From CAVXFS01 sp963761115 (lineage in GTDB: Bacteria > Pseudomonadota > Gammaproteobacteria > Burkholderiales > Gallionellaceae), in the NCBI GenBank assembly GCA_963761115.1, contig CAVXFS010000003.1, positions 1 through 64,000 on the forward strand: a DNA stretch of 64,000 bases, written 5' to 3'. Position numbers and translations under genes: made by a program. Numbering within the stretch: position 1 is the stretch's first letter; each line of letters begins with the position of its first letter. Below, one piece after another: positions 1-8,669 of this stretch. Below the pieces are notes generated by a model, which saw nothing but the letters and a program-made list of their open reading frames with translations, was not told where the DNA came from and ran no database searches.

Positions 1-394
1 GCACCGGAATGATGGCCCTGGTACGCGGCGAAATGGCTTCTTCGATCCGGGCGGGGTCAATGTTGCTGGTGGCATCCAATGGTTCCACCGGTATCGGAAC
101 TGCGCCGCACTGGCTGACTGCCAGCCAGGTGGCGATGTAGGTATTGGCCGGAACGATGACCTCGTCGCCCTCGCCAATGCCCATGGCCCGCAGAGCCAGA
201 TGCAGCGCGTCCAGGCCGTTCGCAACGCCAACGCAATGCCGTGTTTCGGTATATGCCGCAAACTCATGTTCGAAAGCCTCGACCTCCTGGCCGCCGATAT
301 ACCAGCCGGAGCGCAATGAGGTCAGGACGGCCGGTTCGATCTCAGCCTTTAACTCGGCATAGGCAGCACCAAGATCAAGAAACGGAACGCTCAT
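1..394 (-). CDS. DegT/DnrJ/EryC1-type sugar aminotransferase, N-terminal part (FdtB/QdtB-like), cut by window edge
   Basis: The reverse strand from 394 reads MSVPFLDLGAAYAELKAEIE, then GGQEVEAFE and a GVANGLDALHLAL stretch. This is the usual start of PLP-dependent sugar aminotransferases of the DegT/DnrJ/EryC1/StrS family. About 131 codons are present; the catalytic lysine lies beyond the window. The start overlaps the end of the ketoisomerase gene by 4 bases, so the two are translationally coupled. A 3,4-ketoisomerase and a hexapeptide acetyltransferase stand directly upstream, so I infer the step dTDP-3-keto-6-deoxyhexose to dTDP-3-amino-3,6-dideoxyhexose (Fuc3N or Qui3N). Whether the product is the galacto or gluco form cannot be read from this fragment. 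Confidence 0.85.
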   Translation of the reverse strand, partial: MSVPFLDLGAAYAELKAEIEPAVLTSLRSGWYIGGQEVEAFEHEFAAYTETRHCVGVANGLDALHLALRAMGIGEGDEVIVPANTYIATWLAVSQCGAVPIPVEPLDATSNIDPARIEEAISPRTRAIIPV

Positions 395-801
395 TTTGAA
401 GTGACAGCCAGCATGAACTCGTCGTAATCACGAAAGTAGTCGGATGCCTCGTACAAATTTGAAGCCAGCACCATGCAGACAGAGCCGGATGAAAAATTAT
501 CCAGGTCCCGCCACATCATCGGGCAGACATACAGACCCTGGTAAGAGCGATTCAGATGGAATGTTTTCTTGTTGCGTCCGTCGTCCAGTGTCACATCAAA
601 ACTGCCGGACATCGCGATGATCAATTGATGTAGCGCCTTGTGGGCATGTCCTCCCCGGTCTGCCCCACCGGGAACATCATAGGTGTAATACACGCGACGA
701 ATATCAAACGGAATATGCCTATTCCCCTCGATAAAAGTCAGGTTACCGCGAGGGTCCGATATTTTTGGAAGTTCAATGATCTTGCAATTTTCCAGGCTCA
801 T
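391..801 (-). CDS. dTDP-4-oxo-6-deoxyglucose 3,4-ketoisomerase (FdtA/QdtA-like cupin)
   Basis: This 136-residue protein is a single cupin domain of the WxcM/FdtA type. It has the N-terminal KISDPRGNLTFIEG segment, the YYTYDVPGG strand and the metal-free active-site stretch GGHAHKALHQLI. Family members move the keto group of dTDP-4-keto-6-deoxyglucose from C4 to C3, either with (FdtA) or without (QdtA) inversion at C4; sequence alone does not settle which here. The substrate can come from rmlA and rmlB at 24-27 kb. It overlaps the acetyltransferase upstream and the aminotransferase downstream by 4 bases each, so three consecutive steps of a dTDP-3-acetamido sugar pathway are coupled. Confidence 0.88.
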   Translation of the reverse strand: MSLENCKIIELPKISDPRGNLTFIEGNRHIPFDIRRVYYTYDVPGGADRGGHAHKALHQLIIAMSGSFDVTLDDGRNKKTFHLNRSYQGLYVCPMMWRDLDNFSSGSVCMVLASNLYEASDYFRDYDEFMLAVTSK

Positions 802-1259
802 AATTTTCTCGCGATTTTAGCTGGATTTCCCACCACGACCACACCCGCAGGCACATCTTTAGTCACCACCGCTCCCGCGCCTACAACTGAGCTTGCGCCA
901 ATTGTCACGCCTGGCAGAATAGTTGCATTGGCTCCGATGGAAGCACCGGATTTCACAATTGTCTGCAAGAAATGCTCCGGATAAACTTTTGAGCGCGGAA
1001 ACAGGTCGTTTGTGAAAGTGACATTTGGGCCGATAAAAACATCATTTTCAAGCCGCAGACCATCCCAGAGTTGCACGCCGTTCTTGACGGTAACGTTATC
1101 ACCTATCACAACGTCATTTTCGATAAATACCTGCGCACAGATGTTGCAGTTGGCGCCGATCCTTGCTCCGGCCAATATCACGCAATACTGCCAGATGCGC
1201 GTTCCCTCGCCTATTGCCTTGCTCTGCACGTCGGAAAGCGGATGGATATTTTTTAACAT
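798..1259 (-). CDS. Left-handed beta-helix N-acetyltransferase for a dTDP-3-amino sugar (FdtC/QdtC/WlbB-like)
   Basis: The protein (153 residues) consists of hexapeptide repeats (IGEGTRIWQY, IGANCNICAQ, IGDNVTVKNG, IGPNVTFTND, IGANATILPG) that fold as a left-handed beta-helix. It carries the FTNDLFPRS loop typical of 3-amino-sugar acetyltransferases such as QdtC and WlbB. The likely reaction is acetyl-CoA-dependent N-acetylation of dTDP-Fuc3N or dTDP-Qui3N. I chose the ATG at 1259 because an AGGTGA ribosome-binding site stands just upstream of it. A start at 1274 would add five residues without a better site. The gene overlaps the ketoisomerase by 4 bases. The last residues GNPAKIARKL are the usual C-terminus of the family. 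Confidence 0.85.
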   Translation of the reverse strand: MLKNIHPLSDVQSKAIGEGTRIWQYCVILAGARIGANCNICAQVFIENDVVIGDNVTVKNGVQLWDGLRLENDVFIGPNVTFTNDLFPRSKVYPEHFLQTIVKSGASIGANATILPGVTIGASSVVGAGAVVTKDVPAGVVVVGNPAKIARKL

Positions 1260-1369
1260 CAGTTCACCTGTCAATCTTCAACAATATATACGTCAACCTT
1301 TTCATGGCTTGATATCGCTGGACACACTGCCTCTGTGTAGCACGCGAGCTGTGTCGGAGAGAAATGAGA

Positions 1370-2332
1370 TCATTTTCCCTGCGCCCTGCCAGAGCGTATG
1401 ATCCTGACCAGCCAACCAACACGATTGCGAGCTTTGGTAAGTATCCTGCGAATGAATCGAATTGGGGCTGAAGGGGGAGGCGTCCAGTCATTCTTGAAGA
1501 AATTCTCGTGCAATCTAACCGCCTCCTCGGATTCCCTGCATGCAATTGGCTCTAACCGGACTGCCCTGGTGCCCAATTCCACATCGTAGTTATTGGTGGC
1601 CATACGATGCACCCCGGTCCCATCCATACCGATATTATGAACAAGCGATTTACCTGAATATAGCGCCAAGCCACCTCTCAAGAATACCGATGCATACCAG
1701 TAAACAAACCAGGTATTAAGGATCCCTTTTTTATTTAACTCGAGCTGCCTCCAGAAATGATAGGTCTTGAATCTGAAGTCCCTGCGCATTTTTCGGTCAA
1801 ACTTCAACATGACATCATCATTTTTCCTGAAATGCCTCCAGGCACGATCCCACGTAGCCCAACCCCAGCACAGGGGCAATCGGAGAAAAAACGTTTCGTC
1901 GCTAATGTGCCCTATGGGATATGTAAAACCGGAAATTTGCATCACCTTGTCCTCGTGTTCATACATATCCAAAGCCTCATTCATAAACCTCAAAAAATAA
2001 GGCGTCGTGACAAGGTCATCCTCCAGCACGATAACTCGCCCATATTCATTACATAGCCTGGTTACACCCTCAATGATGGATCGGGCCAAGCCATAATTTT
2101 CGTCTCGCTCGAAGATGGTAACCGACTTGAAGCCGACAATTTGCCGGATGTGTTCGCGCACTTCACGCACCCCTTCGGTTTGCTCTGAAGTCTTGGCAGC
2201 ATCACAGAATACGATCAAATCGCTTTCCCCTGCCAATTCATTCTTCTGCAACGCCTCAACCGTCAGTCGCGTATGTGAAAGTCTGTTGTATACGAACAGC
2301 GCTATTGGTGCAAATGGCGTTACCTTATGCAT
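1370..2332 (-). CDS. Glycosyltransferase (GT-A fold, sugar transferase of the surface-glycan cluster)
   Basis: This 320-residue protein begins IALFVYNRLSHTRLTVEAL, the nucleotide-binding start of a GT-A fold. IVLEDDLVTTPYFLRFMNEA follows, where EDD is the metal-binding DxD-type motif. The FLRLPLCWGWATWDRAW segment is common in a family of bacterial transferases distantly related to N-acetylglucosaminyltransferase I. It presumably adds one sugar to the repeat unit exported by wzm/wzt; donor and acceptor are unknown. No membrane segment is seen. The reading frame is intact, unlike its upstream neighbour. About 110 bases separate it from the acetyltransferase and about 150 from the broken GT2 gene upstream, with no other gene visible in those gaps. 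Confidence 0.75.
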   Translation of the reverse strand: MHKVTPFAPIALFVYNRLSHTRLTVEALQKNELAGESDLIVFCDAAKTSEQTEGVREVREHIRQIVGFKSVTIFERDENYGLARSIIEGVTRLCNEYGRVIVLEDDLVTTPYFLRFMNEALDMYEHEDKVMQISGFTYPIGHISDETFFLRLPLCWGWATWDRAWRHFRKNDDVMLKFDRKMRRDFRFKTYHFWRQLELNKKGILNTWFVYWYASVFLRGGLALYSGKSLVHNIGMDGTGVHRMATNNYDVELGTRAVRLEPIACRESEEAVRLHENFFKNDWTPPPSAPIRFIRRILTKARNRVGWLVRIIRSGRAQGK

Positions 2333-2478
2333 GGTGTCCAGATCTCATCCTCGGAATATCTATCATTGTGTGAAATGGTAGCGGGAAAATCTCAACTCTA
2401 TTTGAATCCAAGGAAATATCAAGCAGTTGTCAGGTTTGGATCATGCGAATATTTTAACCGGACAAGTTGAGGTCGGTG

Positions 2479-3593
2479 CTAATGACAAAAAATTATCCTG
2501 AGCACGACCTGCATAGATCGCAGCACCCTGAAATGCGGAACACAGACCTTCCGACAACCCTCTTTTATTTCATTTCCGCGAATCAATATCTTGAGCTCCT
2601 GCTTGATTATTGACTTAAGCGCGTCCAGTGCGATTATTAGCATGGCACTAATCATCAGCAGACGTATCAGAACAGAGAACCCAAGCTTGCCTTGCGCCTT
2701 CAGGTCATCGATGGCATCCAGTGCCATGTTCCGACCTTCCACAAATTTTTCATAGCGCAGGAAGCGATATATTCGATTCCGGATGCCCTCAAATGACTGC
2801 AAATATGAAGATACCGTCTCGCTGAACTTATGGGTCTTCCAGATATGATCGCATACGCATTCACATAATCCATAAATAGCCGCAACGCGATAACGAAGTC
2901 ATTTCCTCCACCTCTCCCAATGGCACTTGTTCATGACTGTATGATGAACAATATTCTTGTTCCAGTAATAAGCCCCGAACCTGAAGATAAGGTCCCCAAA
3001 AAATATCATCGGAAAATAAGCATTCTCCTTATATTCATCCCAAAATTCGAAATCGATATATTCGGCCCTTACGATAAGGCCGGACAGCACAAAGCCGTTA
3101 TTCATGTATTTTGCCGCATTTACGATGGAAGGTTTTACCAGGGTACTGTCCTTGAACGGGTTGCATGCAACGTACAAAAGCTCATCATTCTCCAGATACG
3201 AATAGCGCGGGGTCCATATTGCCGGAACACTGTTGCTCTTGTTTTTCTGCTCGCCCAGGAATTCCACTATCTCGCCCAGAACGTCCGGCTGAGAAGATCG
3301 TCATCCGTAATGATCAGTTGATAGTCGCTTCGCTGCGCCACCTCGGTCAGCGTACACTTGATGTTCACGTTCATGCCGAGATTCTGCTCGCGCGTAACAC
3401 CGGTGAAGTAATCCAGCGAGGCGTAGGTCTGTAACACCCCTGCCGTATCATCCGGCGATGCATCATTCGTCACATAAACATCAATAGAATCCGATAGCGC
3501 GTACTTTTCAATCTCGGACACGATCGAATCGATGCAGCGTCGCAACGTGTCCGGGCGTTTATAGGTTGGTATGCAGACAGTTAACAGCTTCAT
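2479..3593 (-). CDS. Family 2 glycosyltransferase, interrupted by at least three frameshifts
   Basis: The N-terminus MKLLTVCIPTYKRPDTLRRC, followed by DVYVTNDASPDDTAG and LIITDDDLL, is a classic GT2 domain with nucleotide-binding and DDD motifs. It resembles abequosyltransferase-like enzymes. The frame breaks near 3290: the other frame gives PDVLGEIVEFLGEQKNKSN, a natural continuation. It breaks again near 2895, where GRGGGNDFVIALRLFMDYVN lies in a different frame, and near 2845, where the frame returns to read IWKTHKFSETVSSYLQSFEG. Each broken piece remains protein-like, so I read this as one gene of about 370 codons with indel errors or very recent mutations. The start overlaps the CDP-alcohol transferase stop (ATGA). 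Donor and acceptor are unknown. Confidence 0.7.
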
Positions 3594-4423
3594 GGCTTCG
3601 GTATCGCAAGTAGCCCCAAAATGTTCCGCCTGATCCCGGCGAGCGCAAGCAGTCCGAAATAGATGAAGCTCCAGACGGCATATCCCGGACCAAGCGGCAC
3701 CAGGAAGAACAAAAGCAAGGTATGACCATTTATGGTTGTCAACGCTGCTCTCAAGCCCAGGTAAATTTTTGAGGTGCGCAAGCGACGATATGAACTCAAC
3801 AATAACTGGAATGTGCTATACAGAAAATTGAATTTGACGGCCCAGGAAACAATGCGATAGCGGTCTCTTATGCGCGCCTCCGGAACTATGGGAGGCTCGC
3901 TACGTTTCATGGACATATCCTCGTGGGGCTTTGGTGGCGGTTTATTTTCTTCGGCACGCCTCCTTGCGTTACCGATATCGTGATGCAGAACCATGAAGTA
4001 CATGAATAGAAAAAGCACGGATGAGGATACGGCCCATACCAGGCTATTGTCGTAGCGCAGACCCGCGCCCAGAAACATGAGGCATATCTTGAACAGATCA
4101 CTCATGTGGTCGAACCGGAAAATCTTTCTTCGAAAATTTCCCGGTGATCCTGGCAACGGTTCCGTCGCAAAAAATCCAGCAACACCGACGCTCCCCAGCA
4201 AACCGAAAAACATGGTCCATCCGTCTTCGCGAACAAGGGCAACAAAGGCAAGAATCGCAAATGCGATTGATAACCAGGTTATTTGGTTGGGACTTAGACG
4301 AAGTTTGATAAGTGCGACAGCAAAGGGATATGAGAACCTGTACATGAACAACAAGACGAAATTGTTGCCTATGGCCTTTCGGTTCGCATATTCCCCGGAA
4401 AAAACCTGGTCAAACTTTTTCAT
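3590..4423 (-). CDS. CDP-alcohol phosphatidyltransferase-family membrane enzyme with a double compensating frameshift
   Basis: The protein (about 277 residues) has several hydrophobic segments, starting with the RLSPNQITWLSIAFAILAF helix typical of CDP-alcohol phosphatidyltransferases. As written, the catalytic motif is absent. Dropping one base from the A6 run at 4169-4174 gives DFCDGTVARITGKFSKK, and restoring the frame near 4121-4142 gives IFRFDHMSD. Joined, this is the family motif D-x2-DG-x2-AR-x8-x-x3-D-x3-D, with the usual glycine replaced by isoleucine. Family enzymes move a phospho-alcohol from a CDP carrier to an acceptor and release CMP. The gene follows a cytidylyltransferase and sits in a block for CDP-phosphoramidate synthesis, so it is a candidate transferase for that group (inference). 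Confidence 0.75.
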   Translation of the reverse strand: MKKFDQVFSGEYANRKAIGNNFVLLFMYRFSYPFAVALIKLRLSPNQITWLSIAFAILAFVALVREDGWTMFFGLLGSVGVAGFFATEPLPGSPGNFRRKIFRFDHMSDLFKICLMFLGAGLRYDNSLVWAVSSSVLFLFMYFMVLHHDIGNARRRAEENKPPPKPHEDMSMKRSEPPIVPEARIRDRYRIVSWAVKFNFLYSTFQLLLSSYRRLRTSKIYLGLRAALTTINGHTLLLFFLVPLGPGYAVWSFIYFGLLALAGIRRNILGLLAIPKP

Positions 4424-4447
4424 GATTTGTCCGAATCGGCATAACTA

Positions 4448-5232
4448 TCAGTTCTGGATGGATTGCTCAATCGCTGATAGCCGAGTCCTGGTGACGGAGG
4501 AGTGCAAATCATCCACCGTATCCACTTCCACCCAGCCTCCATGCACCGGTACAGCATCCAGCCTGTGCGCAAGTCAATCATCGCCTGCAGCAAATCGGTC
4601 ATGTAGGCTTTCTCCAGCGTCTTCCCGCGCAAGGTTCCTGCGGATCTTCGGCGTCATGAAATGTTTTCTTCAGCAACTGCAGGCCCTTGGCGGAGAACTT
4701 CATCAGCCCCATGTATTGGCCCTCGATTTCGTGAGTGACTTGGGCTTTTGCCCGATCTCAAGGATCCGGCCATCGGACGACAGTTTCAGGGTTTCGGCGT
4801 CGGCCAGCGGATCTTCGTTGCGCGCGCGCCAGTAGGATTCCCAGTCGAGGTCGATCGCCACTGCAATGTCGGCCCCGGATTCAGAACCGCCTGCAATATT
4901 TCCCGGGAGTAGACAATATCGCCGTAACAGAGCAGCACGTCACCCTCGAGGTCATCCTCGGCACAGAACAGGGTCCAGACCATGTTGGTTTCGGCATATC
5001 TCGGATTTGTCCGCAGCTCGATGCCGGGCCGCTTGAGCATTTCCGCGCGATACCCGCCTATCACAATGACCGGGTTGACAGCTTCCATGGCAAGCACGGC
5101 CAACTGGCGATCCAGCAAACTTTTCCCGTCTACTTCGACCAGGCACTTTGGACGATCCAGCGTGTAAGGGCGCAAACGCGTACCTTCGCCGGCCGCCAGA
5201 ATAACTGCCTTCAATCCCGAACTATTTTCCAC
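4448..5232 (-). CDS. Sugar-nucleotidyltransferase-fold cytidylyltransferase (Cj1416-like, CTP:phosphoglutamine), frameshifted
   Basis: The start KAVILAAGEGTRLRPYTLDR with PKCLVEVDGKSLLDRQL is the nucleotidyltransferase signature. ETNMVWTLFCAEDDL and LCYGDIVYS give the second metal-binding region. Frame breaks occur near 4880, near 4740 and near the end. Corrected reading gives DIAVAIDLDWESYWRARNED, GQYMGLMKFSAKG and finally GGWVEVDTVDDLHS, the normal C-terminus of such enzymes, with the stop at 4448. In Campylobacter jejuni the homologue Cj1416 joins CTP and L-glutamine phosphate to give CDP-L-glutamine. The assignment here rests on the neighbours (glutamine kinase, amidohydrolase, CDP-amidate kinase). 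A CTP:phosphoalcohol role feeding the next gene is the alternative. Confidence 0.72.
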
Positions 5233-5869
5233 TGAACAACCTCACTATTCGTTTGATATCCTGCGGAGTGAATGGCGTCTCGCGCTCCGGGTGCCACATC
5301 CAGCCTTCCCATGGCAACTCATTGTGTCGTATCGCCTCAATCGATCCATCCTCTGCTTTGGCCGCAACCGCGAAACCATCCGGGCAGTAAGCCAGTCCCC
5401 AGTTGTGGTAACTGTTTACGCTGGCCGGCCATTCGCCCTCCTGGCTTACTACCACCAATTGGTGCCGGGTTCTGACATGGCCTTCAATCTGGACAAGATT
5501 GGCACCTGCCCAAACGCCCATCATCTGCAGTCCCCGGCAAATTCCCAGAACCGGTATCCGTTTTGCCTCGGCCCACGAAAGCAGAGAACGTTCCGTGGCA
5601 TCCCGGGCCGGATATTCGCCGATATCGTTGCCGCCCGACAGAATCAGCGCACCGGGCCGTACTGCCTGCAGCCAGTCTTCAAGAATCGACTCTTCCGGTT
5701 GGCCGTCACGTGAAAGCGTGTTGGGTACTGCGACCGGCAGAAACCCGGCTTGAACTACCCACTGCAACAGGCGCTGGTCGAGCGCATCGCGCACCTCGTC
5801 CCGACCCGCCACTCGGTCTATGCGCTGGGTGATGCCGACGACAATTTTTGGATCGGAATTTATGATCAA
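5222..5869 (-). CDS. Class I glutamine-amidotransferase-like hydrolase (peptidase C26 type; Cj1417-like gamma-glutamyl-CDP-amidate hydrolase)
   Basis: This 215-residue protein is a complete class I glutaminase fold. It has LILSGGNDIGEYP, the nucleophile elbow VLGICRGLQMMG with Cys111, and the partner pair in WHPERE (His193, Glu195). It resembles gamma-glutamyl hydrolases of the PuuD/C26 type. In C. jejuni, Cj1417 cuts CDP-L-glutamine to glutamate and cytidine diphosphoramidate. The neighbouring homologues of Cj1416, Cj1415 and Cj1418 support the same role here. The start appears to be TTG at 5869, overlapping the methyltransferase stop (TTTGA); no ATG is available before the conserved KIVVGITQR. 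It overlaps the next gene by 11 bases. The frame is intact. Confidence 0.8.
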   Translation of the reverse strand: MIINSDPKIVVGITQRIDRVAGRDEVRDALDQRLLQWVVQAGFLPVAVPNTLSRDGQPEESILEDWLQAVRPGALILSGGNDIGEYPARDATERSLLSWAEAKRIPVLGICRGLQMMGVWAGANLVQIEGHVRTRHQLVVVSQEGEWPASVNSYHNWGLAYCPDGFAVAAKAEDGSIEAIRHNELPWEGWMWHPERETPFTPQDIKRIVRLFSGK

Positions 5870-6656
5870 ACCTTATGGGCGATAAGAACGTAAATGTTGC
5901 AGAACTGGTCCGGAAAAAAGCGCATCAGGAAATTCTGCAGCCACTGGCCGAACCACGACAGGCGATAGCCTTCCTTGCGCGCCTTGTTTTCATCAAACTG
6001 CTTGTGGCTTGCGGAACGGAATATGGCGAATTTGTACAGGATGGGCATGTTTTCCACCGGGCCGATAAAATCGATGACAAAGCCCGCGCGCGTGAACAGC
6101 AGTTCGTATTCGGCACGCGTCAGGTTCATCTTGTGGAACGACTTTGCGTTACCCTCGCCACCCCGGCGCTTCGCCTTCCGGTCCGCCAGCCAATCCGTAA
6201 GCCTGGTCTGGATGTTGTCGGCGCGGAAAAGAGGCGCAGACCTTGCCACCCTTCTCCAGCACCCGGTACGTCTCCTCAACGGCCTTGTCCAGCCCGCGTT
6301 CAAGATTGTGCTACAGCCCAAAAGCCAGGACATACCTGAACGACTGGTCCGCGAATCCCAGGCTGGTTATATCGCCCACTTCCGCCTGCAGCGTCGGATC
6401 GATCTCCTTGAGCTTGCTGATCGCTACATCGATGAAGTCGATGCCGATGATGTCGTAGCCGCGATCGTGATAGTAGCGCAGGATGCGCCCGGCTCCGCAA
6501 CCCGCCTCGAGGATTTTCCCGGCCTTGTCCTGCACGTCATCTCGGCATATTTGAGCGGATACACGTCGGGTTCTCCATCGGCGCATCCGCCGGAATCTCG
6601 TCCCAGCGTGCCGTCCAGTACTCCTTTACTCCGCGCGTGCGGTAGGTTATTCGCAT
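5866..6656 (-). CDS. SAM-dependent methyltransferase, class I fold, frameshifted
   Basis: The ATG at 6656 opens MRITYRTRGVKEYWTARWDE. After frame changes near 6545-6570 the SAM motif KILEAGCGAGRILRYYHDRG and IIGIDFIDVAISKLKEIDP are read. After another break near 6300 the C-terminal part FHKMNLTRAEYELLFTRAGF is read to the stop at 5866. Motif I (E-A-G-C-G-A-G) and the acidic residue of motif II are intact. It sits between a formyltransferase (stop overlapping this start) and the amidohydrolase (start overlapping this stop). In the C. jejuni methyl-phosphoramidate locus, methyltransferases stand beside the same four enzymes, so O-methylation of the phosphoramidate is the favoured role. Methylation of a sugar is possible. 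Confidence 0.7.
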
Positions 6657-7409
6657 TGAGCACCCTGACTGTCACCAAGAATCGCGATATGTTTCAGCAC
6701 CGGATGAATGATGTAATACGTTTCGCCGCCAGCATTGACTGGCAGTTCGAATTCCCAGTCTCCGCGCTCCAGATACTTCTTCAGTGTTTCAACCAGTACC
6801 TTCGCCCGCGCCCCTGAGTCATATATGTGATCGATCGCCTGCCGGTTTTGCGGGGGCGGGAATTTGCGCCTGAGCAGTATCGGGCCGCTATCAATATCCT
6901 CGTTCAGGAAAATGGAAGAGCCCCAAGCGAATCTTCAACAATCAGGCTGTAGTAATTTGTAGTGCTTCCCTTGTAGTCGGCAGATAACCGCCATGCACAT
7001 GAAGAAATCTCTTCCCTGCGGACAAAACTTCCTTGCGAAGTAACGCACCGCCGAAGCCAGAGTAAATGAAAACTGATTCCGTGCTTCTTCTGATGGCATC
7101 CACCACTGACGAATCATTGATATCCTTGCTAGCAACCGTATCGTATGGAATGGCCAGTTCATCCAGCAGAAGCTTCAACGGTCGGGTTGCGTCAAAATGA
7201 GCCTCGCTCCAGCATTCGTCTGTCTCGTCCGCGCTCGCGCTTTCATGCCTGGAGTGGGCTTTGTCAAGTTGGCCGGGTAAGGCGATATCGGCAGCACTTT
7301 CGAGAACCAGCACATAATTGGGCAACAATCCATTTCGCGCCAATGCCTGCACATAAGCCCTGGACCGGGAAGTATCCCCCGCGACCATGCCGATATCACC
7401 GAGTCGCAA
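6647..7409 (-). CDS. Formyltransferase (methionyl-tRNA/sugar formyltransferase fold), frameshifted
   Basis: The reading from 7409 gives RLGDIGMVAGDTSRSRAYVQ, then FIYSGFGGALLRKEVLSAGK. After a break near 6960 it gives DYKGSTTNYYSLIVEDSLGA, and after another near 6920 IFLNEDIDSGPILLRRKFPP. The HVHGGYLP-DYKGST segment and the DSGPIL aspartate match the formyltransferase core that binds N10-formyltetrahydrofolate. A TTG at 7409 with AAGGGG five bases upstream is the likely start, since an ATG at 7445 would overlap the upstream gene by 50 bases. Sugar N-formyltransferases occur in O-antigen clusters, acting on 3- or 4-amino sugars. Here the target could be the Fuc3N/Qui3N made by the downstream genes or something in the phosphoramidate block. 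Confidence 0.7.
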
Positions 7410-8145
7410 AGGAAACCCCTTTTGTCGCGGCCAGATTCTGAACACACATGACCTCGGCGGCTAATATCGCAGCCATGCCTTTCGAGGACAAGTATCCCCG
7501 CAGTTCGCTTTCAGGTAATGAACACAACAGGTCAGAAACCTTGAGCAGCGTGCTCAAATATTTGATTTGAACAGAGCTGATATAAAACAGGCACAGCGCC
7601 AAGGCGAACAGCCAATACAATCGTACCGACATGCTCGAGCCCTCGCCTTTTCTGAAGCCGGCAGGATAGGACGCATAAAGTTTCTTGGTTACCTCGAAAC
7701 GCTGCACCAGAAGATCAAGCCAATTTTTAGCGACAGCATCATGTCTGGCAAGCAACATTGACGCGATCAGGGATCGAAGCAGTTCTAGCGTGGTAACCTG
7801 CTGCTCCACCGAAAATCGCGGTAGTAAGTTCGACAGTTCTTCCATGGCATGTTGTCCAATTGGCGTCTCGGAAAGAACTTTCTGGTTCCCGTGTAATGCC
7901 AATTCACGAAAACCGCTGGCTGCCTCTGGAGAAATGGCGGCAAGTGATCTTTCGAGAAGCGGCACGGCCGGAATCTCGAGCCCGGCATCCGGGCCTCCGC
8001 TCTCGTCTCCCGCCATTGCTAATTGCTGCAGGATGGCCGTTCTGCCGTATGCATATGACTGCAACAGTTCCACCCCTTGAAACGGGGTATACATATAGCT
8101 GTGCGACTCGAGCAGACGGTTGGCTTGCGTATAGGGATAACTCAT
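7396..8145 (-). CDS. Protein of unknown function, mostly helical, in the phosphoramidate block
   Basis: I do not recognise this 249-residue protein. It is rich in leucine and alanine and looks largely helical. The middle has an amphipathic stretch (ELSNLLPRFSVEQQVTTLEL) and one possible membrane or buried segment, YWLFALALCLFYISSVQI, at about residues 174-191. No nucleotide-binding or catalytic motif is visible. The ATG at 8145 overlaps the kinase stop by 4 bases, and its end overlaps the formyltransferase start, so it is made together with the phosphoramidate enzymes. A partner or scaffold for one of these enzymes, or a component specific to this form of the pathway, is conceivable but not supported by a motif. 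An undetected frameshift could also alter its C-terminus. Confidence 0.6.
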   Translation of the reverse strand: MSYPYTQANRLLESHSYMYTPFQGVELLQSYAYGRTAILQQLAMAGDESGGPDAGLEIPAVPLLERSLAAISPEAASGFRELALHGNQKVLSETPIGQHAMEELSNLLPRFSVEQQVTTLELLRSLIASMLLARHDAVAKNWLDLLVQRFEVTKKLYASYPAGFRKGEGSSMSVRLYWLFALALCLFYISSVQIKYLSTLLKVSDLLCSLPESELRGYLSSKGMAAILAAEVMCVQNLAATKGVSFATR

Positions 8146-8657
8146 CTTTGGTCGCCCAGGATCTTATCTACGATAGGCTGGGTAAAACTAAGCAGAACTT
8201 CCTTGGAGTGAATGTTGTTAATGATCAGATCCGCGTTGTCCGGACGGGGAAACTCTATATCCATGCCCGCTACATCGCGGATTTCTCCTTCGTTGAACCT
8301 ACGGTATATTCCCTTGGAATCTCTTTGCACCAGATGCTGCAGCGGCGAATCAATAAATACTTCATAGTAATTTTTCAGATTTTCTCGATTCCACTTCCGT
8401 GTTTCGGGAAACAGCGAAAGTATCGCGCAAACCACGTGTATGCCCTGATCGTCTAGAAGCTTCCCGAGTTGGCAAATCCTTTGCGCGTTTGTACGGCGGT
8501 CTTTCATCGTGTGTCCAAGATCGTTGCCAAATACTTCCCGCACCACATCGCCATCGATCAAGACAACGTTTTTTTGCTCACAGCGAACACGAGCAACAAC
8601 TTCACTTGCAAGCGTTGTCTTGCCTGCCCCGGAGAGTCCGATTATCCAGACAACCAT
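8142..8657 (-). CDS. APS-kinase-fold cytidine diphosphoramidate kinase (Cj1415-like)
   Basis: The 171-residue protein is a P-loop kinase of the adenylylsulfate-kinase fold: VVWIIGLSGAGKTTLASEVV (Walker A), then VVLIDGDVVREVFGNDLGHT and DRRTNAQRICQLGKLL. It differs from the true CysC at 22110-22748: it is about 40 residues shorter, has HVVCAILSLFPETRKWNREN where CysC has an FISPFRSDRD segment, and ends with VAGMDIEFPRPDNADLIINN. These features match Cj1415 of C. jejuni, which phosphorylates the 3'-OH of cytidine diphosphoramidate, not adenylylsulfate. It lies 13 bases after the glutamine kinase homologue and overlaps the next gene by 4 bases. The function is inferred from resemblance plus neighbours. 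Confidence 0.8.
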   Translation of the reverse strand: MVVWIIGLSGAGKTTLASEVVARVRCEQKNVVLIDGDVVREVFGNDLGHTMKDRRTNAQRICQLGKLLDDQGIHVVCAILSLFPETRKWNRENLKNYYEVFIDSPLQHLVQRDSKGIYRRFNEGEIRDVAGMDIEFPRPDNADLIINNIHSKEVLLSFTQPIVDKILGDQR

Positions 8658-8669
8658 GATTGATTCCTG

